A stretch of DNA of 64,000 bases from assembly GCA_022495995.1 (NCBI GenBank), contig JAFEMH010001249.1, positions 124,001 through 188,000 on the forward strand, read 5' to 3'. Under the pieces are notes generated by a model. The model did not search any database, was not told the origin of the DNA, and saw only the letters and a program-made list of their open reading frames with translations. A program made the translations under genes and the position numbers. The stretch's first letter is position 1. The number at the start of each line of letters is the position of its first letter. This document shows positions 12,356 to 22,817 of the stretch, piece after piece. Source of the DNA: Adenophora triphylla var. japonica. Taxonomy: Eukaryota; Streptophyta; Magnoliopsida; Asterales; Campanulaceae.

Positions 12356-13135
12356 TGAAGTGATTATGAAATAAGGATTGGGCTTGAACAGGGCATTGGG
12401 CTCAATGGGCTTAGTGGGCCAAGTTATTTGAAATGGGCCATGCATGTTAATAAGGGTAAACGACATTAAATTAATTGATAAGTTGTATTTTCCCTTGCTA
12501 ATGACGAAGGTTTGCGAGATGCGACAAGATCATGGGCATGAGTAGGCGATATGCGGGAAGGGACATCGGCGAGAAGTGATCTAGTGATTTGAACCTTATG
12601 GCGACAAGTTTGGGCGTTAGATTAAATGACTATATTTGCACTCTTCCTTTGAACGGGTTGTCGCTAGGCGACAAATGTGACTAATAGGTGATAAGAGATC
12701 GTGGTGTTGCCACGTGGACACCCCCCATGATGGTTATCAGAGTAACATGATGGGTGGGCAGTACTTTCATACCAACTTTGAGGGCAGTTGACCCAAAAGG
12801 CAGGGGAGGTTGACACGTGTCCCTAGGAGTATGGCCTATGTTTGCTTGGTGGTATAAAAACGTGAGATGCTGCATTATTTAGTAAGTCTTTTTACTCTCT
12901 CTCTAAGCTCTCTCTCTCCCTCTCTACAATTCTCTCCTTGAATATTTGCTCTATCTCAGATTCAATCACTGATTCTCACGCCGGAGGGGTTTCAGGAGTC
13001 ACCCCCGGCTTAGTTCACCATTGTTTACTTGTGTGTAGGGATCAAGTTCACCATCCCAAGGAGTTCAGCCGGAGTATCCTCCATTGTAGCTGTGGGTCCA
13101 GCTCCTGTGCAACACCATTTTCCCGTGTAGCATCA
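12356..13135 (+). repeat. 3' LTR of element A
   Basis: A 780-bp copy of the 5' LTR, ending CATCA and followed by the target duplication ATTTT (13136-13140). TATA box at 12853-12860. Confidence 0.93.
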
Positions 13136-13926
<791 letters not shown>

Positions 13927-13939
13927 GTGTTGTAGATAG

Positions 13940-14188
13940 TATTATATTAAAAGTCATTCTTTACATATAATTCTATATTTTTCTATTGCTTGTTCTATTT
14001 ACTTTTCTAATAGGATTAATATTGTATATTTTTTTTATTTGATATATCTAGAATAGTTTGATAAACACTGCACCTCTTGTAAAAATACTTATTTTGTGAA
14101 TAATTTTATTTGAGTGTTTTCGTTTATGTAATTCCTCCACAACGTCTACATAACCTTTTCACATATCTCATGCTATAATTTCAACATG
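13940..14188 (+). repeat. 5' LTR of element B-outer
   Basis: Direct repeat of 20880-21129, clearly diverged. Its last bases, AACATG (14183-14188), are the target duplication of the inserted copia. Confidence 0.65.
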
Positions 14189-14509
14189 TAATAAGGATAA
14201 TACTTCTACACATGTGAATTGTTGTCAAAGTTGCCAAAGGACTACAAGCACAGACATATTGAGCACAGACATATTGAGCTATTACAATAGCACTAATTCA
14301 GTTATATTGTAATTATTTTGCTTGTAATGGCATATTTGTAAATAGCTTGGATAGTTTATTAGTCAGTTAGAAATAGTTTGTTAGTCAGTTAGAAAGCAGT
14401 TAGCTCAGTTAGTTTTATTAGCTTCTGTTTGATTTGTATATAAGCTGGTAGCTGGTTGTAATGGTTTTCAATTCATTAATAAAAGAATAAACCATTTTCA
14501 GTTCATGAA
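14189..14509 (+). repeat. 5' LTR of copia element
   Basis: Matches 19343-19663 over 321 bp. It includes repeated GTTAGTCAGTTAGAAA words and ends CAGTTCATGAA. Confidence 0.88.
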
Positions 14510-14510
14510 A

Positions 14511-14522
14511 TGGTATCAAAGC
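14511..14522 (+). other. Primer binding site (tRNA-iMet type) of copia element
   Basis: TGGTATCAAAGC begins one base after the LTR. It differs by one base from the common plant copia site TGGTATCAGAGC. Confidence 0.85.
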
Positions 14523-14818
14523 TTAGATCCTGATCAATCTTCCGCTTCATCTTTCTTGTCAGAAAAAGGTAATTCTTTGACAATTCCTTCTACTCAATTG
14601 CAATTCAATAAGTTGCGATTCATTCTTGTTTCTATTTTGTCCAATTTCGTGTTCGAATTGTTCAAAGTTAGGGTTTATAGATCTCGTTTATCGATTGAAT
14701 ATCTTCATTGATTCAATCGATCTCTCGATTGATCCATTCAGTTGAATTTGCTCTGTTCTCTGTTCATTCGATTTTCAGATCTCAAATTCCTCTTTCTGTT
14801 CTTATTAAGCTCATAATC

Positions 14819-17800
14819 ATGGCTGAAACCAATAAATCAGAAACTAATGCTCGTACAGATACAATTAGTAGCATTGATCCTATTAACGGACTGTCCATTG
14901 AGAGCAATATGCATCCTCTGTTCATACATAACAATGATCATCCAGGCTTGGTTCTTATTTCGAAGAAGTTAGCTGGTTCTGATAACTACAGTACTTGGAG
15001 TAGGTCATTGAAAATTGCTCTTTCGGCTAAGAATAAGATGAGCATAGTAGATGGAACCTATCCAAAACCTACTGGTAATTCTCATTTGCTTTCTCTGTGG
15101 GCTAGAACAAATGATATGATAATCTCTTGGATTCTCAATGTGGTTAATGATGATATTGGGAATAGCTTGAGCTATGTTTCTACAGCTAAGGATGTATGGA
15201 ATCAATTACATGAGAGGTTTTCAGCTATCAATGGGCATAGATTGTTTCAATTGGAAAAGGACATGCACACTCTTGAACAAGGAAATTCATCAGTGAAAAT
15301 TTATTTTCACAAGCTTAAGGGATTATGGGATGAGGTAGCCTCAATAGACACCATTGATACTTGCAAATGTCCCTGTATTTGTGGTATTAGCAAATCAGAA
15401 GAAGAAAGAATTCAGAGAAAAAGGCTAATGCAATTCTTAATGGGATTGCATGAGAGTTATATAGGAGTCAGAGGACAGATTCTGCAGAAGAAGACTTTTC
15501 CCTCCCTTGATCAAGCTTTTGCTATGGTTAATAAAGAAGAATCACAGAGACAAGGTTACATTCAGAATTTCAATGGAAGCAATGCAATGGCTGCAAATGT
15601 TGTTCATAACTTTGCCAATCAATCCCAAGAAACAAATGACACAATTATAGCTGCTGCAGTTCAGAACAAAGGATATGTTAGAACTCCTTTTAAGAAAGGT
15701 ATTAATTGTGAATATTGTAAGAGGGAAGGTCATTCAAAAGGGGAATGTTATAAACTGGTTGGATTTCCAGTTGGACATCCACTTTATGGAAAGCCTAAGA
15801 TAAACAAAGGGAGATTCATCACTCCCAGTCAGCCTCAGAATACTCAGAGTAATAATGGGAAAGCAATGAACATTGTTCAGATTGATAGTACTTCTAAATT
15901 AGAGACATCATCATCGAGTTTGGAGCAATTGCAAGCACAGATGGCACAAATGATGAGTATGGTTTCCATGATGCAACAGAAAGGTTTTAATTCTCCAGAA
16001 GATCATTTTGCTGGACAAATTTCCACTGCTCAGAGTCATGTGTCAGGTATATTTTTGACTCCTCAATTGCCTATTGTTGCATCAATACAGAATAGCAATG
16101 CATGGATTTTGGATTCTGGAGCTACTGACCATATCTGTACATCCATTCATCTTATGCATCATGTTGAAAATGTTGCATCTTCTATTTCCATTTCTCTACC
16201 AAATGGTACTCATATAAATGTTACTCACATTGGCTCAGTGTACATTAATCCTCACATCACTCTTCACAATGTTTTTCTTATTCCCAGTTTTCATTTTAAT
16301 CTCATTTCCATATCCAAGCTTGTTTCTCAACTATCTTGTGATGTTCAATTTACCAAATCCACATGCATTTTCCAGGATCCTTCACTGAAGCTGGTCCTAG
16401 CCACTGGGAAAATAAATAAAGGGCTTTATCTTCTTCATAGTCAAAGCAGCTCTTCTTCATTTGTCAATTCCACATCTGCCATTCATCCTTCGGCTCTTCT
16501 TTGGCACCAAAGATTGGGACATACATCTCTATCCACTCTTCAGAAGCTTGAATCTTTTCCTTTTAGCTTTCACAAATGTAATGCAGACATTGATTCCATT
16601 TCGAAATGTATTACTTGTCCTTTAGCTAAACAACACATGCTTCCATTTCCTCACAGCACATCTAAATCTCAAGCATGTTTTGATCTTATACATTGTGATT
16701 TGTGGGGTCCTTATAGAGTATCCACTTTGAATGGTTGCAAATATTTCTTAACCATTGTTGATGACTTTTCAAGGGCTATTTGGACTTTCCTTTTATCCAC
16801 TAAATTGCATGTGTTTGCCACTATCAAAAACTTTCAATCTTATGTTAACACTCAGTTTCAGAAGTCCATTAGAAAGTTTAGAACTAATAATGGTACTGAG
16901 TTTGTTAATCAAGAAGTGATTCCTTTCCTTTCTAGTCTTGGTATTGTACATCAAACAACTTGTCCAGGTACTCCTCAACAGAATGGGATTGTAGAAAGAA
17001 AACACCAACATTTGCTTGATGTTTCTAGAGCATTGAGGTTTCAATCTGGTTTACCAATTCATTTTTGGGGTCATTCTCTTCTCACAACCACTTATCTCAT
17101 AAATTTGCTTCCCAATAGTGCCATTGATTTCAAAACACCTCATTCCTTATTGTACAATGTCCAACCTTCATATGATCATTTGAGGTCTTTTGGTTGTCTT
17201 TGCTTTGGTTCTGTTCATACTCTTGATAAGTTTGCTCCAAGGGCTATCAAGAGTATCTTTCTTGGTTACCCCAATAATCAAAAAGGATACAAGTTATACA
17301 ATTTAGAAACCAAACAAATTTTTGTCAGTAGACATGTTATATTTCATGAACATGTTTTTCCTTTCCTTGATTCAAGTTCTACATCATCTTCTCAGTCTTC
17401 TTTGCCATGGCCTGAACCTGAATACATTCCTCCTTCATATTCTCATTCTAATCCTACTTCACCTAACAATTCTTCATCTGTTACACACAATTCTTCTGAT
17501 ATTTCTGCATCTTCATCATCTCCTCCTTCAACTTCAACTCAGTCTCCTTCTCATTCTCCAAGTCCAATTCCTTCTCCTTCTCCTCCAAATCACATTCCTC
17601 CAGTTCCTCCTATTCTAAGAGTTTCTACCAGACCCAAACACATTCCTTCTAAGCTAAAAGATTATGTCATTTCTTCAGTTTCCACATCCATACATTCTTC
17701 TCCAAAATATGTTCTTACCAATTACTTGTCTTATGACAACATTCATTCTTCAAACATGTCTTTCATCAATTCTTTGGGTCAAGTTCCAGAACCAAACTCT

Positions 17801-19345
17801 TATGCACAGGCTATTAAGGATGAAAGATGGGTAGAAGCCATGAATAAGGAAATTGAGGCCCTTGAGAGCAACAATACTTGGGATATTGTTAATCTTCCAC
17901 CTGGTAAGAAACCTGTGGGATGTCGATGGGTTTATAAAGTAAAGCTTCATGCAGATGGTTGTATAGAGAGATTCAAAGCCAGGTTGGTAGCTAAGGGTTT
18001 TACACAAACAGAGGGAATTGATTTTCAAGAAACTTTTGCTCCCGTTGCTAAAATGGTTACTATTAGGAGTCTCTTAGCTGTTGCAGCTGTTAAAGGATGG
18101 GAAGTTCATCAGTTAGATGTTAATAATGCTTTTTTGCATGGTGATTTGATTGAAGAGGTTTATATGGAAATTCCAAAAGGTTATCCTAAACCTACTCAGC
18201 CCAATATGGTTTGTAAGCTTCTCAAATCTTTATATGGGCTGAAGCAAGCTAGCAGGCAATGGTTTGCCAAATTGACAGAGGCTCTTCTTGTTCAAGGATA
18301 TGTTCAATCATTTGCTGATTATTCTTTGTTTACAAAGAGTATTGGAGATCTTTTCACTGCTGTTCTTGTTTATGTTGATGACATAGTGGTGGCTGGTAAT
18401 GATTCTACCTCCATTTCCAATTTGAAAACCTATTTGGATACTCAGTTTAGCATCAAGAATCTTGGTCCCATCAAGTATTATCTTGGCATTGAGATTATGC
18501 GATCTGAGAAGGGATTTCATTTGTGTCAGATAAAGTATGCTCTTGATTTACTAGCTATAGCTGAGTTGGTTGATTGCAAGCCATTAACTATTCCTTGTGA
18601 TCCTAACTGCAAGCTTTGGGCAAATGAAGGTGAATTGTTGGATGATCCTTCCATTTATAGAGTTCTTGTTGGAAAGCTGTTATATCTCACCATTACAAGG
18701 CCTGATTTGGCCTATTCTGTTCAAGTGTTAAGTCAATTTGTGCATAGTCCTAGAATACCTCACTTGAAGGCAGTTCATAGGGTTCTGAGGTACTTGAAAA
18801 CATCACCAGGGCAGGGCCTGTTCTTCTCCTCATCATCTCCTTTGCATTTCAAGGCCTATTGTGACAGTGATTGGGCTAGTAATCCAAATGACAGAAAATC
18901 AGTCACTGGTTATTGCATGTTTTTGGGAAATTCTTTGATTTCTTGGTTTTCTAAGAAACAGTCAGTCACTTCCAGATCATCTGCTGAAGCTGAATATAGG
19001 TCCTTGGCCACTACTAGTTGTGAGGTTGCTTGGTTGTCTGCATTGTTGAATGATTTGCAGATTCATGTTCCCAAACCTGTTCCCATTTATTGTGATAGCA
19101 CTGCTGCTATTAGCATTGCATCCAATCCAGTCTATCATGCTAGGACAAAGCACATAGAGCTGGATTGTCATTTTGTGAGAGAGAAGGTTGCACAAGGCTT
19201 GATCATTCCTACACATGTTCCTTCTACTTCCCAGTTGGCTGACATTTTTACAAAGTTTCTTGGTAAGAAACTTCATTGGCACTTTATTCACAAGTTAGGG
19301 GTTCTTAATCCTTTCACCCCTTACACTTGTGGGGGGGGGGGTTAA
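14819..19345 (+). CDS. Copia gag-pol polyprotein (1508 aa)
   Basis: An uninterrupted polyprotein; the ATG of MAETNKSETNARTD is preferred over an in-frame ATG at 14708 because it starts the typical Gag. In order: Gag (LAGSDNYSTWSRSLKIAL, about 45-80), CCHC knuckle (CEYCKREGHSKGEC, about 300), aspartic protease (WILDSGATDHIC, about 430), GAG-pre-integrase (LLWHQRLGHTS), integrase (HCDLWGPY, DDFSRAIWTF, TPQQNGIVERK), RT (LDVNNAFLHGDL, VYVDDIVVAGND) and RNase H (AYCDSDWASNPNDRKS, SSAEAEYRSLA). One integrase position is odd: FRTNNGTEF, where the family has a catalytic D (SDNGTEF), so strand transfer may be lost. The stop codon lies in the first bases of the 3' LTR. Confidence 0.95.
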   Translation: MAETNKSETNARTDTISSIDPINGLSIESNMHPLFIHNNDHPGLVLISKKLAGSDNYSTWSRSLKIALSAKNKMSIVDGTYPKPTGNSHLLSLWARTNDMIISWILNVVNDDIGNSLSYVSTAKDVWNQLHERFSAINGHRLFQLEKDMHTLEQGNSSVKIYFHKLKGLWDEVASIDTIDTCKCPCICGISKSEEERIQRKRLMQFLMGLHESYIGVRGQILQKKTFPSLDQAFAMVNKEESQRQGYIQNFNGSNAMAANVVHNFANQSQETNDTIIAAAVQNKGYVRTPFKKGINCEYCKREGHSKGECYKLVGFPVGHPLYGKPKINKGRFITPSQPQNTQSNNGKAMNIVQIDSTSKLETSSSSLEQLQAQMAQMMSMVSMMQQKGFNSPEDHFAGQISTAQSHVSGIFLTPQLPIVASIQNSNAWILDSGATDHICTSIHLMHHVENVASSISISLPNGTHINVTHIGSVYINPHITLHNVFLIPSFHFNLISISKLVSQLSCDVQFTKSTCIFQDPSLKLVLATGKINKGLYLLHSQSSSSSFVNSTSAIHPSALLWHQRLGHTSLSTLQKLESFPFSFHKCNADIDSISKCITCPLAKQHMLPFPHSTSKSQACFDLIHCDLWGPYRVSTLNGCKYFLTIVDDFSRAIWTFLLSTKLHVFATIKNFQSYVNTQFQKSIRKFRTNNGTEFVNQEVIPFLSSLGIVHQTTCPGTPQQNGIVERKHQHLLDVSRALRFQSGLPIHFWGHSLLTTTYLINLLPNSAIDFKTPHSLLYNVQPSYDHLRSFGCLCFGSVHTLDKFAPRAIKSIFLGYPNNQKGYKLYNLETKQIFVSRHVIFHEHVFPFLDSSSTSSSQSSLPWPEPEYIPPSYSHSNPTSPNNSSSVTHNSSDISASSSSPPSTSTQSPSHSPSPIPSPSPPNHIPPVPPILRVSTRPKHIPSKLKDYVISSVSTSIHSSPKYVLTNYLSYDNIHSSNMSFINSLGQVPEPNSYAQAIKDERWVEAMNKEIEALESNNTWDIVNLPPGKKPVGCRWVYKVKLHADGCIERFKARLVAKGFTQTEGIDFQETFAPVAKMVTIRSLLAVAAVKGWEVHQLDVNNAFLHGDLIEEVYMEIPKGYPKPTQPNMVCKLLKSLYGLKQASRQWFAKLTEALLVQGYVQSFADYSLFTKSIGDLFTAVLVYVDDIVVAGNDSTSISNLKTYLDTQFSIKNLGPIKYYLGIEIMRSEKGFHLCQIKYALDLLAIAELVDCKPLTIPCDPNCKLWANEGELLDDPSIYRVLVGKLLYLTITRPDLAYSVQVLSQFVHSPRIPHLKAVHRVLRYLKTSPGQGLFFSSSSPLHFKAYCDSDWASNPNDRKSVTGYCMFLGNSLISWFSKKQSVTSRSSAEAEYRSLATTSCEVAWLSALLNDLQIHVPKPVPIYCDSTAAISIASNPVYHARTKHIELDCHFVREKVAQGLIIPTHVPSTSQLADIFTKFLGKKLHWHFIHKLGVLNPFTPYTCGGGG
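19330..19342 (+). other. G-rich polypurine tract of copia element
   Basis: A run of about 11 G (TGTGGGGG...) abuts the 3' LTR and is translated as the last glycines of the polyprotein. Confidence 0.75.
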
Positions 19346-19663
19346 TAAGGATAATACTTCTACACATGTGAATTATTGTCAAAGTTGCCAAAGGACTACA
19401 AGCACAGACATATTGAGCACAGACATATTGAGCTATTACAATAGCACTAATTCAGTTATATTGTAATTATTTTGCTTGTAATGGCATATTTGTAAATAGC
19501 TTGGATAGTTTGTTAGTCAGTTAGAAATAGTTTGTTAGTCAGTTAGAAAGCAGTTAGCTCAGTTAGTTTTATTAGCTTCTGTTTGATTTGTATATAAGAT
19601 GGTAGCTGGTTGTAATGGTTTTCAATTCATTAATAAAAGAATAAACCATTTTCAGTTCATGAA
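19343..19663 (+). repeat. 3' LTR of copia element
   Basis: A 321-bp copy of the 5' LTR, followed by AACATG, the same six bases that precede the 5' LTR. Confidence 0.88.
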
Positions 19664-20240
19664 AACATGGTATCAAGAACTTTTAGATCCAATGCCTCCT
19701 AACCCTTTCACTCAACCAATTTCCCCATTATCACCAATGCTTCAACTCTCCCTAAGCATGGCAACTCAAACTCACCTATCTTACTTATCATCCTATCTCG
19801 ATAAAAATCAAAATCACATCCTCATCACATGAAATCAACCAAAACCCTCTTTTTTATTTTTCATTTTCCTTAACCCATATCTCTCTCATATTCAATGACC
19901 TCTCCTATATATTTTCCTACTCGCCCTCAAAACTAACCCCTCCCTTCTCAAATCAATCTTTTTTCTCTTTTACGTTTTCATCATTCTCTCCTTCGTTTTC
20001 TCTTTATTATTATTTTATATCAAGAGTTTTTTATACAAACCCTCTCCACCCCTTGCTCAACCACACACACACAAAAAAAAAAAAAAAAGAATTAAAAAAA
20101 AATCGATCATCTTCTCCCCTATTGCCTAAATGCTTCCGCTACTCTTCTTCTTCATCTTTTTTTTTTCTTATTCTTCAAATCTTGTTTTTCCTTTTAAAAT
20201 TTATGTTTTGTTTTTTCTTCCAACGGAGAAAAACAATTAG

Positions 20241-20412
20241 GTGATTCTATTGTATCATCTCCTTCCCCTTTTTTGGCCACTTCAAATTGGCGATGCTTTT
20301 ATGTCATCTCCTTCCCCTCTTTGGCCACTTCAAATTGACGATACTATTGTGCCATCTACTTCTCCTTTATTGTCCTCTTCAAATTGGCGATGTTATTGTA
20401 ACATCTCATTCC
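20241..20412. repeat. Tandem repeat, about 58-bp units
   Basis: Imperfect copies of ATCTCCTTCCCC...GGCCACTTCAAATTGGCGATG repeat three to four times. Non-coding. Confidence 0.75.
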
Positions 20413-20465
20413 CTTATCTCCCAAAAAAAATAAAAATAAAAAATAAAAAAATAAACTCACCCTCC

Positions 20466-20680
20466 TTGTAGGGAACTGCTAAAATTATCTTTGCTCACCA
20501 TAATTTCAATGGAAAATCCCATAATCCAACACTTCTTATAAGGAACTGCCAAAGTTGTCTTGACTTACCATATATCAATTAAAAATCCAAAACCCACCCT
20601 CTTTTAGGGAACTGCCAAAGTTGTTTAACTTGGATTACCATATTTCAATGAGAAAATTCAAACCCACACGTGAGGGGTGA
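20466..20680. repeat. Tandem repeat, about 60-bp units
   Basis: Three imperfect copies contain TAGGGAACTGCCAAAGTTGT followed by ACCATATTTCAAT. Non-coding. Confidence 0.75.
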
Positions 20681-20879
20681 AACCGTTACTACACGTGAGG
20701 GGTGAAACTCCTACTTGTACAAGGCGACTCCACGTGCTCGACCCTCAACCTACTCTCCAGGCTCACACTCTGCAAAACAACTAGATACATATCCAACTTC
20801 AACCACTCGCTAGAGCCCGGTTCGTCTCATTAATCTTCAAGATTGGACTTATTCAAGAATCGTCCATCTTGCGGGGACA

Positions 20880-21129
20880 TATTAAGAAAATTAAGAATCA
20901 TTCTTTACATATAATTCCATATTTCCTATTGCTTATACTATTTACTTTCCTAATAAAATTACTATTGTATAGTATCCTTATTTGATGTATCTAGAATAGT
21001 TTGAGAAACACTTCACTTCTTGTATAAATACTTAATCTGTGAATAATAATTATTTGAGTATTCTCCTTCATGAAATTCCTGCACAACATCTCCATAACCT
21101 TTTCATATATCTCATGCTATAAATTCAAA
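20880..21129 (+). repeat. 3' LTR of element B-outer
   Basis: Direct repeat of 13940-14186. Preceded by CTTGCGGGGACA, a possible polypurine tract. Confidence 0.65.
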
Positions 21130-22101
21130 GTAACTGAAACAAAATTTTGATACCCTCTACCCGTATGATTCTTTAATTTCATCAACCTTAACACGTCTGC
21201 ATTTAACGATATCTCATAGTCTATTGATTGACTCATACATTTCCGTGACACTGAAACACTCGATGCATGTAGTGCATAACATGAATTGAATTGAGATACT
21301 GCTCCCTAATAACTGTTACTTTTGAATAAATGCTTGATCCAAAATAATTATTATTTTTGTGGTCAAAACTATCCAAATTTCCATTATACACCCATATTGG
21401 AATTTGTTTAAACTATTTATTGATTTGTTGTCAATAATGTTTTGTGAAGTAATGTATGAATAATAAATAAGGATAATTTTAACACTTTCATCATTAATTA
21501 GTGGTAATAATTATCTTTCTTAAAATATGTGAAAAATACAAAAACGACAGGTATATGGAAACTAATGAAGTTTAATTCAATTCATTCTAAAATGTAACTC
21601 GGTATGTAATTCATTTTATGTTATTATAGTTTGATAAGAATTTCCCGATCAACCAAAAATGGGAATTGTTATTATAAAATGTGCGCTATCTCCATTTTAG
21701 CGCGGAATGAGCGCTCCAACAATTGCTCCAAAGTTTGCGCTATTTTGGTGCACAATATTTTGGGGGAAACTAGTTTCTCCCTAAGTTATAAAAAGTCCTG
21801 TTTTTTTAAACTGCTCTTATATTCGTCAAATATTTGCAAGTTGAAAAAAATTGGACTTTTTATAATTTATGGAGAAACTGATTTCTCCCAAAACTTACTC
21901 TTTTGGTGTCGACAATTTCATGCGCCAAATTTGCCCATGTAAAACCTGCGCTATCCTTTTTTTTAAACTTGAAATAACTATCTGTCGTATTCAATTTAAA
22001 AAAAAATGAATAAATTTTGTACATTTATTTTGAGATAGAGATAGTATATATTATTTTATTTAATATTTGTTGTTTGTATTATTGACATTTATTTTTATTT
22101 G
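21130..22101. other. Intergenic AT-rich stretch with foldback and a repeat shared with the far side of element C
   Basis: No gene seen. About 21200-21300 is similar to 31430-31520 (CGTCTGCATT, CTCATAGTCTA, ATTTCCGTGACACTGAAA), so this segment flanks element C on both sides. 21763-21891 holds an imperfect inverted repeat with arms of about 45 bp. Confidence 0.6.
21763..21891. repeat. Foldback (imperfect inverted repeat)
   Basis: GGGGAAACTAGTTTCTCCCT... with TTATAAAAAGTCC on the left pairs with GGACTTTTTATAA...GGAGAAACTGATTTCTCCC on the right, leaving a loop of about 30 bp. It could be the core of a MITE, but I found no terminal target duplication. Confidence 0.7.
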
Positions 22102-22753
22102 TGAACATACCAAAAGTGTCGAGTTGGGCTAAGCCAGTAAAACCCAATTATATGCTGCCGTGGCCTTTGCATTCTTAATGAGTCTGACCCAATAACCATA
22201 AGGCCCAAGGCCCAGCAACAGGATCAGTCGACCTAAGCTCATTGTCCGATCTCTAAAATACCGACCTAGCTTGGTCCGACTATACGATCCATGCTCTCAT
22301 TCGGGTACGATCCAGCTCTACCCGTCAATCAGGTCGACCTATCTCAATAGGCAACCTCGACCTAACCACTGTCGACCTAATCAAACAAGACGTGGGCGTA
22401 ACTCTTTTCATAACCGGTTCCCTACAAATCAGGAGCCATATCAGGACACGTTCCCATGATATGTAACTGTCCCAAGAATCACGGAGCTCATGTAGCCCAC
22501 CAAAAATAACCGCTCTCATCAATTATAAATACTTCATCACTACCACGGTTATCAGGTAACTGCAATTTTTTCATTTGAATCATCTTTATTCAATACATTT
22601 TTGCTCTCCAAATCCTATACTTACTCTCACGTCCGAGGGTTTAAGCCGGAGACACATCCGGCTAGTCGTGGGATCTTGTTTTCAGGTCAAGAAGCCAAGT
22701 GAACAGTCCTGCCACGTGGACGAAGGTTGATAAGCACTTTTCTTGCGGCATCA
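22102..22753 (+). repeat. 5' LTR of element C
   Basis: A 652-bp TG...CA repeat. It has a TATA box (TATAAATA, 22524-22531) and several GTCGAC and TCGACC words, the motif that recurs through the whole element. Confidence 0.93.
22524..22531 (+). promoter_or_regulatory. TATA box in 5' LTR of element C
   Basis: TATAAATA, about 230 bp before the LTR end. The same box is at 30835-30842 in the 3' LTR. Confidence 0.6.
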
Positions 22754-22756
22754 GTT

Positions 22757-22778
22757 TGGTTTCATTGCCGGGAACCGT
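22757..22778 (+). other. Primer binding site of element C
   Basis: TGGTTTCATTGCCGGGAAC starts three bases after the LTR. It resembles the tRNA-Glu-type site of element A and is nearly the same as the site after the gypsy LTR ending at 41161. Confidence 0.6.
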
Positions 22779-22817
22779 GCATAAGCTTGACCTCGAAAGT
22801 TTTCTCAACCTGCAACA

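Larger units (their letters stand above)
104..13135 (+). mobile_element. Element A: full-length Tat-lineage Ty3/gypsy LTR retrotransposon
   Basis: Two 780-bp direct repeats (104-883 and 12356-13135) both start TGAAGTGATT and end GTAGCATCA. They are flanked by the 5-bp target duplication ATTTT (99-103 and 13136-13140). Internal order is primer site, gag, protease, RT, RNase H, integrase, a hairpin repeat array, a large gene on the opposite strand, a purine-rich tract and the 3' LTR. RNase H before integrase makes it Ty3/gypsy. An antisense gene between pol and the 3' LTR is known in the Tat lineage. The LTRs differ by roughly a dozen substitutions plus a few indels by eye, suggesting moderate age. 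Gag-pol has stops and frameshifts, so the copy is not autonomous. Confidence 0.93.
14189..19663 (+). mobile_element. Ty1/copia retrotransposon, nearly intact
   Basis: Two 321-bp LTRs (14189-14509 and 19343-19663) show only about three substitutions by eye. They are flanked by AACATG (14183-14188 and 19664-19669). An initiator-Met-like primer site follows the 5' LTR, and a single long gag-pol frame has integrase before RT, the copia order. LTR similarity and the open frame suggest a recent insertion. The LTR ends are not the usual TG...CA under this reading (TAATAAGG...CATGAA), so the exact boundaries could move by a few bases. Confidence 0.9.
19664..20879 (+). other. Interior of element B-outer, with two tandem repeat blocks
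   Basis: Starts with a primer-site-like TGGTATCAAGAAC and has no supported gene. Two blocks stand out: about 20241-20412 (three to four copies of a roughly 58-bp unit with ACTTCAAATTGGCGATG) and about 20466-20680 (three copies of a roughly 60-bp unit with GGGAACTGCCAAAGTTGT). ACACGTGAGGGGTGAAAC is duplicated near 20668-20710. Confidence 0.6.
13940..21129 (+). mobile_element. Element B-outer: small non-coding LTR element split by copia insertion
   Basis: 13940-14186 and 20880-21129 are direct repeats of about 250 bp. Both start TATTA and share TCATTCTTTACATATAATTC, TAGAATAGTTTGA and TCTCATGCTATAA. The left copy ends ATTTCAACA. If the copia at 14189-19663 is removed, the next bases are TGGTATCAAGAAC, close to the initiator-Met tRNA primer site. 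The remaining interior (19670-20879, about 1.2 kb) has no coding capacity and ends CGGGGACA before the right repeat. This fits a TRIM/LARD-like non-autonomous element. No target duplication is clear. Confidence 0.65.

Noticed and set aside
17322..17618. Leu-rich plus-strand frame within copia pol
   Set aside because: Out-of-frame shadow of the Ser/Pro-rich linker between integrase and RT.
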